Below, piece by piece: positions 24,295 to 32,466 of a stretch of DNA of 64,000 nt (within the stretch, counting starts at the first letter, position 1; the number at the start of each line of letters is the position of its first letter). The stretch spans positions 310,001 to 374,000 of the forward strand of contig NZ_FTMX01000001.1 in NCBI RefSeq assembly GCF_900156045.1, read 5' to 3'. Both the position numbers and the translations under genes were made by a program. The DNA comes from Peribacillus simplex (GTDB lineage Bacteria > Bacillota > Bacilli > Bacillales > DSM-1321). The notes under the pieces were generated by a model, which saw only the letters and a list, made by a program, of their open reading frames with translations, searched no databases and was not told the origin of the DNA.

Positions 24295-25446
24295 TCATTT
24301 CGTCAAATAGTTCTCCGTATAATATGGTTTATTTTCCTCATCAAAAGCAACTCCGACACCGAGCGATTCGAAGTCCTTCTGTAATTTGTTTTCCCTGTGG
24401 CCAATGGAATTCATTAGGCCCTCGTGGGCAAAAATACTGCTATTCTGACCGGCAGCCAGGTTTTCCCCCGCCATTCGAAAAGTGATTTTGTCATCTTCCA
24501 TCCGGTCGAAGGGGGATTCCCCTTCAAGGTTTGTATGGTTGAAGTATTGATTCACGGCCATATCTGCACTATGATCCTGTGCCGTGACCTTCACTCGTTT
24601 ATCCCATGAAAGCACGGAGAGGCCATGATTGACCCGTGATGCATTAGTCAAATCGAATAATTGATATTCAAAGCCCTTCTTTAATCCGGGGCCGGCTTCT
24701 GCAAAATAGCCGCTCTTTTGCTTTTCGAGTTCTGCGTCGATGATTTGGATTGCCGTTACTGTATTTTTCTCATGTTTGTCATAAAAAATGGTCACATAGC
24801 TATTATCCATTTCAAACATATCGTATTCGCCGCTGTCACTTCGAATCTGGTAATAGACGTTTCCTTTAAGCAGTTTTGTTACAGGCTCCCCCATTTTCCC
24901 GGTCACGGTTTCTTTGGGAGTGCCGCGTTTAATGCCTTCCTTCGAGGAAATCAAATCTTGATTCGTATATAAACCAACAACTTTATTGTTGTTATCGTAG
25001 GCAACCATAAAGAAATTTTGATAATTTTCGTGATAGGCAAACCAGTCCACGCCATATTCATTCCGCGTATTCCGTTTAGCTTCACCAGCCAATTTTTCTA
25101 CATCATCCTTCGTGTCGCCAATTTCGATATTACGGACCGAGAAGGATGCATCAGCAGGTGCCTCCAGTGCAGGTTTTTTCACTTTCTCCGTTTCCTGCGA
25201 TTCTTTTTCAGAAGCGGTATCCAATGTTTCCGTCAACGAGCCAATGAGACTGCTGACTCCAGTACTCAGTTTTTCCAAGCCAGTCGTAACCTCGGGCCCG
25301 GTTATAAAGGAACGAACATCCGCTGCAAAGGCACCGAACCCCGCTTTGAATCCAGACTCCTGAATATCTTTACCATATCCATACCATAATCCAGAGAGTA
25401 GGAGTATGAGGACCACAATATTAAACAATTTCCGCAAATCGTTCAC
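24295..25446 (-). CDS. Membrane-anchored CAP-domain protein (YlbC-like)
   Basis: A 383-residue protein with an N-terminal membrane helix (~6-24), a Glu/Lys-rich linker (~70-100), a CAP-associated domain (~104-240, IGDTKDDVEKLAGEAKRNTRNEYG) and a C-terminal CAP/SCP domain (~255-380) with YQLFDLTNASRVNHGLSVLSWD, AQDHSADMAVNQYFNHTNLEG and GHRENKLQKDFESLGVGVAF. Domain order matches YlbC of B. subtilis. CAP domains of bacteria are secreted and of uncertain function, often sporulation- or wall-linked. A small membrane protein gene lies 30 bases upstream. Confidence 0.85.
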   Translation of the reverse strand: MNDLRKLFNIVVLILLLSGLWYGYGKDIQESGFKAGFGAFAADVRSFITGPEVTTGLEKLSTGVSSLIGSLTETLDTASEKESQETEKVKKPALEAPADASFSVRNIEIGDTKDDVEKLAGEAKRNTRNEYGVDWFAYHENYQNFFMVAYDNNNKVVGLYTNQDLISSKEGIKRGTPKETVTGKMGEPVTKLLKGNVYYQIRSDSGEYDMFEMDNSYVTIFYDKHEKNTVTAIQIIDAELEKQKSGYFAEAGPGLKKGFEYQLFDLTNASRVNHGLSVLSWDKRVKVTAQDHSADMAVNQYFNHTNLEGESPFDRMEDDKITFRMAGENLAAGQNSSIFAHEGLMNSIGHRENKLQKDFESLGVGVAFDEENKPYYTENYLTK

Positions 25447-25476
25447 TCCTGCTCTATCCAGGATATAGAATCCCGA

Positions 25477-25782
25477 TTAATGAAAGATCATCTGCAGCAC
25501 ACTTAAAACAGGCGGGGCACATAACAAAAATACTGAACACAGAATGAGTGTTTGTGAGGCCATTTTTGGAAGCTTTTCCTTCCCTTTTCCCGAATACCAG
25601 CCACTGAACTGAAGTTTATTTCTGTACCAGACGAATAATAAAAGCAGTATCGCAATCGAGCCTAGCCAGCCGTACTGATTCACTCCTATGTTGATATATA
25701 TGCCGTTTACAATGGTCGAAATGATTGTTCCGGCTATCCCGAATATTAATATGATGCGTATCAATTCTAATATGACCCTCAT
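25477..25782 (-). CDS. Small three-helix membrane protein, unknown
   Basis: A 101-residue protein with three hydrophobic segments (~5-28, 38-53 and 76-98) separated by a basic loop (KLQFSGWYSGKGKEKLPK). It shares strand and tight spacing with the CAP-domain gene downstream (30 bases), so the two are probably co-transcribed. AAGGAGTGAC lies before the start. I do not recognise the family. Confidence 0.55.
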   Translation of the reverse strand: MRVILELIRIILIFGIAGTIISTIVNGIYINIGVNQYGWLGSIAILLLLFVWYRNKLQFSGWYSGKGKEKLPKMASQTLILCSVFLLCAPPVLSVLQMIFH

Positions 25783-25935
25783 ATGTCACTCCTTGGTTTC
25801 ACCATTATACTTCCTCGTTTACAAAATCAAAAATTTTAAGTTGTGTTATTACATATTATACCAAAAATAAGAAGGGATAAAACGGTGGTGAAATTTATTA
25901 CTGCGGAAGTTAAATCAGGATCATTCATTATATAC

Positions 25936-25968
25936 AAAAAAAGATTAGCCGCTTCGAGCTAATCTTTT
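25936..25968 (-). terminator. Terminator of the HxlR regulator gene
   Basis: AAAAAGATTAGC / GCTAATCTTTTT with a 9-base loop, directly after the regulator's stop codon. Confidence 0.85.
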
Positions 25969-25977
25969 TATTTGGAA

Positions 25978-26349
25978 TTACTTCAATGGATCATTCAATA
26001 CACTTTCCTCGAGAACCGAAAACTTATCTCCATACACTCTGGTTATGTGATTTTCCCCCCACGTACACAGTGCGGACAGGATACTTTCCAGGCTTTGCCC
26101 ATACTCACTAAGTTCATATTCCACTTTAGGGGGGACTTGGTTGTAAACGATACGATTGATGACCTCGTCCTTTTCCAACTCCCTCAATTGTTGGGTCAGC
26201 ATTTTTTGGGTGATGTTCGGCATAAGGCGCTTCAATTCACTGGTCCGCTTTTTTCCGTGGGTCAGATGGCAGAGGATTACGCATTTCCACTTTCCGCCCA
26301 TTACTTCCAGTGTCGCTTCAACTGATATATTGTATTTCTTTTTTTGCAT
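25978..26349 (-). CDS. HxlR/YtcD-type transcriptional regulator
   Basis: A 123-residue winged-helix regulator of the HxlR (DUF24) family: VMGGKWKCVILCHLTHGKKRTSELKR with the conserved GGKW and Cys, recognition helix ITQKMLTQQLRELEKD, wing VPPKVEYELSEYGQSL. The Cys in the first helices is the position that senses electrophiles or oxidants in relatives such as YodB and HypR. ATG 26349 is taken; an ATG three codons earlier sits on top of the ribosome site AAGGAGAG. Divergent from an MFS exporter gene and followed there by an aldo-keto reductase, the same arrangement as ytcD-ytbD-ytbE in B. subtilis. Confidence 0.82.
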   Translation of the reverse strand: MQKKKYNISVEATLEVMGGKWKCVILCHLTHGKKRTSELKRLMPNITQKMLTQQLRELEKDEVINRIVYNQVPPKVEYELSEYGQSLESILSALCTWGENHITRVYGDKFSVLEESVLNDPLK

Positions 26350-26404
26350 GATTGGCATACTCTCCTTATTTTATAGGTACTAAAAGGTTCCTATATAACT
26401 TTAA

Positions 26405-26414
26405 AGTACGTACT
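26405..26414. promoter_or_regulatory. Candidate HxlR operator
   Basis: The palindrome AGTACGTACT with further GTAC/TACT half-sites (GGTACT at ~26377) lies in the divergent promoter region; HxlR-family sites commonly contain GTAC cores. Confidence 0.4.
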
Positions 26415-26537
26415 GTTTTTTATTTGCATTATATCTCATAATAACATTTGCACACCGAATTCCACTGTACCATTTATAAAAAAAGTTGCTTAGGCAATTT
26501 CAATGATAGTACAAAATGACAAGAAGGAGAAGAGGAT

Positions 26538-27743
26538 ATGATTTCAAATAAAAATAGAAGTACATGGGCATTGCTGGCTTTAGCGATCAGTGCCTTTGCA
26601 ATTGGAACAACAGAGTTCATCAGCGTGGGATTATTGCCGCTCATTTCTAAAGATTTACACATTACAGTGACGACGGCGGGATTGACGGTTTCCTTATACG
26701 CCTTGGGGGTCATGTTCGGGGCACCTATCCTGACATCCCTGACATCGAATATGTCGCGAAAGACTTTATTGCTTTGGATAATGGTCGTGTTCATTGCCGG
26801 AAATGCATTAGCGGCTTCTGCGACCACGGTCGGTGTATTATTGATCGCACGTGTCATTTCAGCGCTTGCACATGGTATCTTCATGTCAATCGGCGCTACG
26901 ATTGCGGCTGATTTGGTCCCTGAAAACCGCAGGGCGAGTGCCATCGCCATCATGTTTACAGGTTTGACGGTGGCAACGGTGACCGGAGTTCCTTTTGGAA
27001 CCTTCATCGGTCAGCAATTCGGCTGGAGATTCGCTTTCATCATCATTGTGGCAATCGGCTTGATTGCTTTCATCGGAAACGGCATCCTGGTCCCATCCGA
27101 TTTAAGAAAGGCTGCACGGACCACGTTCCGTGATCAAATCAAATTGGTGACGAATGGCCGATTGCTGCTGGTATTCATCATTACAGCATTAGGGTATGGA
27201 GGTACATTCGTTGTCTTCACCTACCTGTCGCCATTACTTCAGGAAGTGACAGGGTTTAAAGAAGGAACTGTCGCCTTGATTTTGCTAATATATGGAGTAG
27301 CAATAGCAATAGGAAATACCCTTGGCGGGAAATTCGCCAATCGCAATCCTATTAATGCCCTATTCTATATGTTTCTTATTCAAGCCATTGTACTTGTGGT
27401 ATTGACTTTCACGGCACCGTTTAAGATAGCCGGGTTAATTACGATCATTTTAATGGGATTGTTTGCATTCATGAATGTTCCGGGGCTTCAAGTGTATGTC
27501 GTCATGTTAGCGGAGCGTTTCGTGCCGAGTGCAGTGGACGTGGCGTCAGCCATCAATATTGCCGCCTTCAATGCGGGAATCGCCCTTGGTGCATACTTAG
27601 GAGGGGTGATTACGGATTCGATCGGACTGATCCATACAGCGTGGATAGGTGGAGTCATGGTGTTTGCAGCAGTGATTTTAACAGCTTGGAGCCGTGCTTT
27701 GGAAAGTAAAGACCGTTCCAAGGGCAATCACAAAATAGCATAG
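26538..27743 (+). CDS. MFS efflux transporter (YtbD-like)
   Basis: A 401-residue, twelve-helix exporter of the DHA1 drug/arabinose-efflux branch of the major facilitator superfamily. The N-terminal signature FAIGTTEFISVGLLP (~20-34), loop motif SNMSRKTLLL (~73-82) and VPENRRASAIAIMFTGLTVATVTGVPFGTF (positions ~133-162) are typical. AAGAAGGAGAAGAGG precedes ATG 26538. Genomic order (divergent HxlR regulator, downstream aldo-keto reductase) equals the B. subtilis ytb cluster, suggesting export or detoxification of a reactive aldehyde- or quinone-like compound; the substrate is unknown. Confidence 0.82.
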   Translation: MISNKNRSTWALLALAISAFAIGTTEFISVGLLPLISKDLHITVTTAGLTVSLYALGVMFGAPILTSLTSNMSRKTLLLWIMVVFIAGNALAASATTVGVLLIARVISALAHGIFMSIGATIAADLVPENRRASAIAIMFTGLTVATVTGVPFGTFIGQQFGWRFAFIIIVAIGLIAFIGNGILVPSDLRKAARTTFRDQIKLVTNGRLLLVFIITALGYGGTFVVFTYLSPLLQEVTGFKEGTVALILLIYGVAIAIGNTLGGKFANRNPINALFYMFLIQAIVLVVLTFTAPFKIAGLITIILMGLFAFMNVPGLQVYVVMLAERFVPSAVDVASAINIAAFNAGIALGAYLGGVITDSIGLIHTAWIGGVMVFAAVILTAWSRALESKDRSKGNHKIA

Positions 27744-27803
27744 GATTGAAAAAGTGATGCATGTTAGAAAAAGCATGCTATGAGTTTAGAGTATCAATAA
27801 GCT

Positions 27804-27863
27804 AGTATCATTGCATCCCTTCAGCGAATGATGGAAGGTTCCTTGAAGGGATGTAATGATACT
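27804..27863. repeat. Long inverted repeat between exporter and reductase genes
   Basis: Arms at 27804-27823 and 27844-27863 (AGTATCATTGCATCCCTTCA and its complement, one mismatch) flank a 20-base loop. GTATCAAT/TGATAC bases continue the symmetry outward. There is no T-run, so it is not a standard terminator. Confidence 0.8.
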
Positions 27864-27922
27864 GATACTTAAACGCATTACAATCTTAAAACAATGAAGA
27901 AAAAATTTGGAGGTAGAGTATA

Positions 27923-28765
27923 ATGGTGAAAAATTTACAAGATACAACGACGTTGCATAATGGAGTTAAAATGCCTTGGTTCGGATTGGGCGTATTTAAG
28001 GTGGAAGAAGGACCGGAGCTGGTAAATGCAGTTAAAGCGGCCATTAAACATGGTTATCGCAGTATCGATACGGCTGCCATTTATGAAAATGAAGAAGGGG
28101 TCGGACAAGGGATCCGTGAGGGCATAAAAGAAGCCGGTATCTCCAGGGAAGACTTATTCGTAACTTCAAAAGTCTGGAATGCCGATTTAGGATATGAGTC
28201 AGCAATTGCGGCTTACGAAAAAAGCTTGAAGAAACTTGGCTTGGAGTACTTGGATTTATATCTTATCCATTGGCCAGTGGAAGGAAAATATAAAGAAGCC
28301 TGGAGAGCGTTGGAAACTCTTTATAAAGAAGGGAAAGTAAAAGCGATCGGTGTGAGCAATTTCCAGATTCACCATCTTAAAGATTTACTGGAAGATGCAG
28401 AAGTGAAGCCGATGGTCAATCAAGTGGAATGCCATCCGCGTTTAACTCAAAAAGAAGTTCAGGCATTCTGTAAAGAACAAGGGATACAACTTGAAGCGTG
28501 GTCACCATTGATGCAAGGTGAACTTCTGGATAATGACGTTTTACAAGCAATTGCGACCAAACATGGCAAATCAGTTGCACAAGTCATTTTGCGCTGGGAT
28601 ATACAAAATGGGATTGTAACGATTCCAAAATCCACTAAAGAACATCGTATTGTAGAAAACTCATCTATATTCGATTTCGAATTGACGGAAGAGGAAATGA
28701 ACCAAATTGATGGATTGAATCAGAATCACCGTGTTGGTCCAGATCCTGATAATTTCGACTTTTAA
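27923..28765 (+). CDS. Aldo-keto reductase (YtbE-like)
   Basis: A 280-residue NADPH-dependent aldo-keto reductase (AKR5-like). The catalytic tetrad is visible as SIDTAAIYENEEGVG (Asp and Tyr), VTSKVW (Lys) and LIHWPV (His); cofactor contacts are in GVSNF, NQVECHP and IPKSTKEHRI. It should reduce aldehydes, glyoxals or keto compounds. TTGGAGGTAG precedes ATG 27923. It belongs to the ytcD-ytbD-ytbE type cluster and ends at a strong terminator. Confidence 0.88.
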   Translation: MVKNLQDTTTLHNGVKMPWFGLGVFKVEEGPELVNAVKAAIKHGYRSIDTAAIYENEEGVGQGIREGIKEAGISREDLFVTSKVWNADLGYESAIAAYEKSLKKLGLEYLDLYLIHWPVEGKYKEAWRALETLYKEGKVKAIGVSNFQIHHLKDLLEDAEVKPMVNQVECHPRLTQKEVQAFCKEQGIQLEAWSPLMQGELLDNDVLQAIATKHGKSVAQVILRWDIQNGIVTIPKSTKEHRIVENSSIFDFELTEEEMNQIDGLNQNHRVGPDPDNFDF

Positions 28766-28771
28766 TCAAGT

Positions 28772-28812
28772 ATGAAAGAGAGGGACGGGATATCCGTCTT
28801 TCTCTTTTTTTT
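28772..28812 (+). terminator. Terminator of the reductase gene
   Basis: AAAGAGAGGGACGG-GATAT-CCGTCTTTCTCTTTTTTTT. Confidence 0.88.
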
Positions 28813-28857
28813 AGCTCTTTTCGTAAAGAATGTTGTTTTTAAAACAAAACGATTTAA

Positions 28858-28985
28858 GGTTGATTGGAGCGCAAGTGCGAGACTCCTGCGGGAGCAGCGG
28901 GACAGGTGAGACCAAACAGGAGTTTACGCCGAGGAGGCTCACCGCCCGCCCCTCGGAAAGCGAGCATCTGGAGGGGGAATCAACC
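28858..28985 (+). repeat. GC-rich dispersed element (single copy), bounded by GGTTGATT/AATCAACC
   Basis: A 128-base GC-rich block in an AT-rich gap with 8-base terminal inverted repeats (28858-28865 and 28978-28985). Internal landmarks CGAGACTCCTGCGGGA, CGCCGAGGAGGCTC and CGGAAAGCGAG are shared, diverged, with the tandem elements at 39377-39946 and 59071-59815. No frame in it is credible as a protein. The rest of the gap to 29122 shows nothing else. Confidence 0.8.
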
Positions 28986-29122
28986 ACACCGCTTTACTTG
29001 GAAAATAGCAACAAAGTATGCGAAAACAGCCTTTTTTTATTGGATCTCCGCATTGGTGGGGATGGGAAAGCTGTACCAACAGACGATGTTGTTTACAAGG
29101 AAAGATTCGGGAATCTGATTAG

Positions 29123-29167
29123 TTGACACAGAATTCATCAGATGATATAAATGCATGTGCATGCATT
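29123..29167 (+). promoter_or_regulatory. namA promoter and overlapping operator
   Basis: TTGACA (29123-29128), 17 bases, TATAAA (29146-29151): near-ideal sigma-A promoter. Immediately downstream and overlapping it is the palindrome AATGCATG-TG-CATGCATT (29150-29167), a likely repressor site at the transcription start. Confidence 0.75.
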
Positions 29168-29191
29168 ATATAAAAAAGGAGATAAAAAATT

Positions 29192-30220
29192 ATGAATGAT
29201 TTATTTTCACCTTATCGCATAAAAGAACTTGAACTTAAAAATAGGGTCGTCATGCCGCCGATGTGCCAGTACTCCGTCGAAGCGGAAGATGGTATACCAA
29301 CAAACTGGCACCAGCAACATTATGTAAGCAGGGCAGTTGGCGGCACGGGATTAATTATAGTGGAAATGACCGATGTGGAGCCTGATGGGCGCATTTCGAA
29401 TCGTGATCTTGGATTATGGTCCGACGACCAAATTGGAGCTTTCTCCAACATCGTTAAGGAAGTTCATCAATACGGTGCAAAAATCGGGATACAAATTGCC
29501 CATGCAGGCCGTAAAGCGGAGGATGCCGAAACTCCGGTGGCACCATCAGCCATTGCGTTTGATGAAACATACAAAACACCAAGAGCTTTAGAAACGGAAG
29601 AAGTGAAGGAAATGGTCGATAAATTCCGGGCATCGGCCAGAAGGGCTGTTACAGCAGGATTTGACGTAATCGAATTACATGGTGCACACGGGTATTTAAT
29701 CCATCAATTCACATCACCGCTTACGAATAAACGTGATGACGAATATGGAAAAGACCTGACCAAATTTGGAGTGGAAGTCATTAAAGCAGTGAAAAGCGAA
29801 ATGCCTGCCGACATGCCTTTAATCATGCGCATTTCTGCAAAAGAATACGTTGAAGGCGGATATGGCATTGAGGAAAGCATTGCCTTTTCACAAGTCTTTA
29901 AAGAAGCGGGCGTCGATATGTTCCATGTAAGCTCTGGAGGAGAAGGCCCGATTGGAGCAGAAGGAAGACCTGGTACCCATGCTAGCTATCAAACTCCGTT
30001 GGCCAGGGAAATCAAAAATGCATTGGATATTCCCGTGATTGCTGTAGGTCGATTAGATGATCCGATTCTTGCAAATTCAATCATTGGCAATGAAGAAGCG
30101 GATTTGGTTGCCGTCGGCAGAGGAATGCTGCGAAACCCTTATTGGGCACTTGAAGCATCTAAAGCTTTGAATATAAAAGCGGAAATCCCTAAACAATATC
30201 AACTGGGATTCAAGCATTGA
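29192..30220 (+). CDS. namA: NADPH dehydrogenase NamA (old yellow enzyme, YqjM-like)
   Basis: A 342-residue FMN enzyme that reduces the C=C bond of unsaturated carbonyls and nitro compounds using NADPH. The YqjM-type features are PPMCQYS (Cys25, Tyr27), QIAHAGRKA (~101-109), the substrate-binding pair in ELHGAHGYL (His163, His166), and the C-terminal phosphate site AVGRL / AVGRGMLRNP. ATAAAAAAGGAG precedes ATG 29192. It is a single gene with its own promoter, palindromic operator and terminator, suggesting control by a dedicated repressor encoded elsewhere. Confidence 0.92.
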   Translation: MNDLFSPYRIKELELKNRVVMPPMCQYSVEAEDGIPTNWHQQHYVSRAVGGTGLIIVEMTDVEPDGRISNRDLGLWSDDQIGAFSNIVKEVHQYGAKIGIQIAHAGRKAEDAETPVAPSAIAFDETYKTPRALETEEVKEMVDKFRASARRAVTAGFDVIELHGAHGYLIHQFTSPLTNKRDDEYGKDLTKFGVEVIKAVKSEMPADMPLIMRISAKEYVEGGYGIEESIAFSQVFKEAGVDMFHVSSGGEGPIGAEGRPGTHASYQTPLAREIKNALDIPVIAVGRLDDPILANSIIGNEEADLVAVGRGMLRNPYWALEASKALNIKAEIPKQYQLGFKH

Positions 30221-30233
30221 TACGGATTTTTTT

Positions 30234-30272
30234 AAAAACGCCGGCGAATATTATATTCGCCGGCGTTTTTTA
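30234..30272 (+). terminator. Terminator of namA
   Basis: AAAACGCCGGCGAAT / ATTCGCCGGCGTTTTTT: long perfect stem and T-run. Confidence 0.92.
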
Positions 30273-30473
30273 ATTCTGGCCTAGAGTAGGGATAGGGATC
30301 GTAGCCATTTATTCGATCTCCTTTGGTATTCTGATAGCGGCTTTGAAGATAATTTCTGAAAATAAATGCATGGCATGAGGGAATTTTCATCAGCGAATCC
30401 ATTACGTGATGTTTAACTGGAAATTTTGCTATAATGAAAAAGATAAATCAAACGATAATTCGAGGTGCTAATT

Positions 30474-30785
30474 ATGGAAGAAATCAAAATCATTACAACT
30501 GAAGAAGTGGAAGCTAAGCTTGAGGCAGGAGAAGCGATGGAACTTGTCGATGTTCGTGAAGACGAAGAAGTGCAAGAGGGAATGATCGAAGGCGCGAAAC
30601 ATATTCGCATGAATGACATCCCGGCGAATCTTGACTATTTTGATAAAGAAAAAGAATATATTTTTATCTGCCGTTCAGGACGCCGCAGTGAAAATGTATG
30701 CCATTATCTTCAGGAACAAGGATATAAAGTGGCAAACATGGTTGGCGGAATGCTTGAATGGGACGGCGAAGTCATCGTTAAGTGA
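30474..30785 (+). CDS. Rhodanese-like domain protein
   Basis: A 103-residue single-domain rhodanese: ELVDVREDEEVQEGMIEGAKHI (~23-44) and the active loop IFICRSGRRS with the catalytic Cys66, then ANMVGGMLEWDGE. Such proteins move sulfane sulfur; the small single-domain form is common in Bacillus. GAGGTG precedes ATG 30474; the ATG nine bases earlier lacks a site. Its last codon overlaps the GTG of a zinc-ribbon micro-gene (GTGA), so the two are translationally coupled. Confidence 0.85.
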   Translation: MEEIKIITTEEVEAKLEAGEAMELVDVREDEEVQEGMIEGAKHIRMNDIPANLDYFDKEKEYIFICRSGRRSENVCHYLQEQGYKVANMVGGMLEWDGEVIVK

Positions 30786-30925
30786 AGTTCTTCAAAAAGA
30801 CCTGTTACTTTTGTAAGCGTAAATCCAAGAATGTGACGGCTTATTTGAATGAAGAAAGAAAAAAGATCATGGTTTGTTCACAGTGCCGTGAATATGCGGA
30901 AAGACGCGCATATTTAAAGGCGTGA
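30782..30925 (+). CDS. 47-residue zinc-ribbon micro-protein
   Basis: Translated by hand: GTG 30782, overlapping the rhodanese TGA by three bases (the stop lies within GTGA), TGA stop at 30923-30925. The sequence begins MKFFKKTCYFCKRK and contains two CxxC pairs, Cys8/Cys11 and Cys32/Cys35 (VCSQCREY), 20 residues apart, the classic four-cysteine zinc ribbon. It is very basic (many Lys/Arg), suggesting RNA, DNA or ribosome contact. I do not recognise a named family. Coupling to a sulfur-transfer protein hints at thiol chemistry, but that is inference. Confidence 0.65.
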   Translation: MKFFKKTCYFCKRKSKNVTAYLNEERKKIMVCSQCREYAERRAYLKA

Positions 30926-30927
30926 AA

Positions 30928-30962
30928 AAAAGAGCCCTTTCATCATGAAAGGGCTCTTTTTT
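30928..30962 (+). terminator. Terminator of rhodanese/zinc-ribbon pair
   Basis: AAAGAGCCCTTTCAT / ATGAAAGGGCTCTTTTTT, perfect stem directly after the micro-gene, supporting it as the true operon end. Confidence 0.9.
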
Positions 30963-31053
30963 CTGTGTGAACCTCACCTGACGGGAATGCAAAAATTATA
31001 TGTTAAAATTAGGATGTCGAAATCAGAAAATATAGAAAAAGGAGAGTGGAAGA

Positions 31054-32136
31054 ATGAATGTTCATAAAATAGCGGTCATTGCGGGTGACGGGATTGGCCC
31101 TGAGGTGATTAATGAGGGTGTAAAGGTACTTAAGGAAGTGGCTGCAATTGCCGGGGATTTTTCTTTCGAGTTCACCTATTTTCCATGGGGCTGTGAATAT
31201 TACCTTGAGCACGGCAAAATGCTACCCGACGACGGACTGGAACAACTGATGAAGTTTGACGCCGTGTATCTTGGGGCTGTCGGTTACCCTGGTGTCCCGG
31301 ACCATATTTCCTTACGTGAACTTCTGCTTAAAATCAGAAAGGGATTTGACCAATATGTGAATGTTCGACCCGTTAAATTACTTCAAGGTGCACCCTGTCC
31401 ATTAAAAGACGTGACTCGTGACCAAATCGATATGGTTGTCATCCGTGAAAACAGTGAAGGGGAATATTCCGGTGCAGGTGATTGGCTATTTAAAGGCAAG
31501 CCGGAAGAAGTGGTGCTGCAGACGGGGGTCTTTTCTCGAAAAGGGACGGAGAGGATCATCCGTTATGCGTATGAACTTGCGCGCAAGACGGGCAGGACGC
31601 TAACGAGCATAAGCAAGGCGAACGCATTGAATTATTCAATGGTTTTTTGGGATCAGGTTTTTGAAGAAATTGGACAGGAGTATCCGGAAGTAGAAACGAA
31701 TTCCTATCTGGTCGATGCGGCAAGCATGTATTTTGTCAAACAGCCCGAACGCTTTCAAATCGTCGTCACCTCCAATTTATTCGGTGACATCATCACGGAT
31801 TTAGGTGCTGCCATTGCAGGCGGGATGGGACTGGCAGCAGGTGCCAATTTAAACCCGGAACGGATTTATCCCTCGATGTTCGAACCGATTCATGGTTCAG
31901 CCCCGGATATAGCACATCAAGGCATCGCCAATCCACTTGCGGCCATATGGTCCGCCAGTCAGATTCTCGATTTCTTTGGGCATGAGATTTGGGGTGCAAA
32001 AATTTTGGACGTGATCGAACAGGTGATGATCGATAAAAAGGCGCTGACTCCTGATATGGGCGGGGCAGCTACTACAGAAGAAGTCGGGGATGAAGTTGTT
32101 GCAATCTTATCCGCGTTCCAAACAAATCAAGTATAA
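31054..32136 (+). CDS. Tartrate dehydrogenase / D-malate dehydrogenase (TtuC/YcsA-type)
   Basis: A 360-residue NAD-dependent beta-hydroxyacid oxidative decarboxylase of the isocitrate/isopropylmalate dehydrogenase family. Landmarks: IAVIAGDGIGPEV (~6-18), LRELLLKIRKGFDQYVNVRPV (~88-108), VVIRENSEGEYSGAG, SISKANALNYSMVFW (catalytic Lys), VVTSNLFGDIITDLGA (metal Asp residues) and MFEPIHGSAPDIA. The segment after LREL and the ENSEGEYSGAG loop fit the tartrate/D-malate branch rather than LeuB. AAAAAGGAGAG precedes ATG 31054. A single gene; the true substrate (tartrate, D-malate or similar) is not decidable here. Confidence 0.85.
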   Translation: MNVHKIAVIAGDGIGPEVINEGVKVLKEVAAIAGDFSFEFTYFPWGCEYYLEHGKMLPDDGLEQLMKFDAVYLGAVGYPGVPDHISLRELLLKIRKGFDQYVNVRPVKLLQGAPCPLKDVTRDQIDMVVIRENSEGEYSGAGDWLFKGKPEEVVLQTGVFSRKGTERIIRYAYELARKTGRTLTSISKANALNYSMVFWDQVFEEIGQEYPEVETNSYLVDAASMYFVKQPERFQIVVTSNLFGDIITDLGAAIAGGMGLAAGANLNPERIYPSMFEPIHGSAPDIAHQGIANPLAAIWSASQILDFFGHEIWGAKILDVIEQVMIDKKALTPDMGGAATTEEVGDEVVAILSAFQTNQV

Positions 32137-32200
32137 ACATTATGATAAATGGGCATCCTGCACAATAACTATCATTATAGTAAAAGGGCGGGGAGAGCCG

Positions 32201-32386
32201 ATGATACAAGTCAAATTATTTGATTATGAGCATGAAAAGGATCTAGAGGACGAAATGAACTTTTTCCTTGAAGACATTCGCGATAATCAAATCGTCGATA
32301 TCAAATATAATGTCGCCACTACAGGTGAAGAGGAAGAAGAACAGATCTATTGTTTCAGTGCGATGATCATTTATAAGAAAAAATAA
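32201..32386 (+). CDS. Sporulation protein Cse60 family
   Basis: A 61-residue acidic protein beginning MIQVKLFDYEHEKDLEDEMN, matching the Cse60 family, a sigma-E-dependent small sporulation protein of Bacillus with unknown role. The open frame extends to 32090 but GGGCGGGGAGAG before ATG 32201 fixes the start. The sequence is Glu-rich (TGEEEEEQIY) with a mixed alpha/beta pattern. I looked for a sigma-E promoter in 32137-32200 and found only a weak candidate. Confidence 0.78.
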   Translation: MIQVKLFDYEHEKDLEDEMNFFLEDIRDNQIVDIKYNVATTGEEEEEQIYCFSAMIIYKKK

Positions 32387-32417
32387 AGGCCGGCCGGCAA
32401 GGCCATAACATTCATAT

Positions 32418-32466
32418 CAGACTACCTATTGCTGCAAGGCGGGCAATCCAAGGTAGTCTTTTTTTC
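32418..32466 (+). terminator. Terminator after cse60-like gene
   Basis: AGACTACCT and AGGTAGTCT flank a ~28-base loop and are followed by seven T's. It overlaps the end of the broken SDR frame on the other strand. Confidence 0.6.

Noticed and set aside
25972..26325. 117-codon plus-strand frame opposite the HxlR regulator
   Set aside because: Antisense shadow; the minus-strand protein has clear HxlR motifs.
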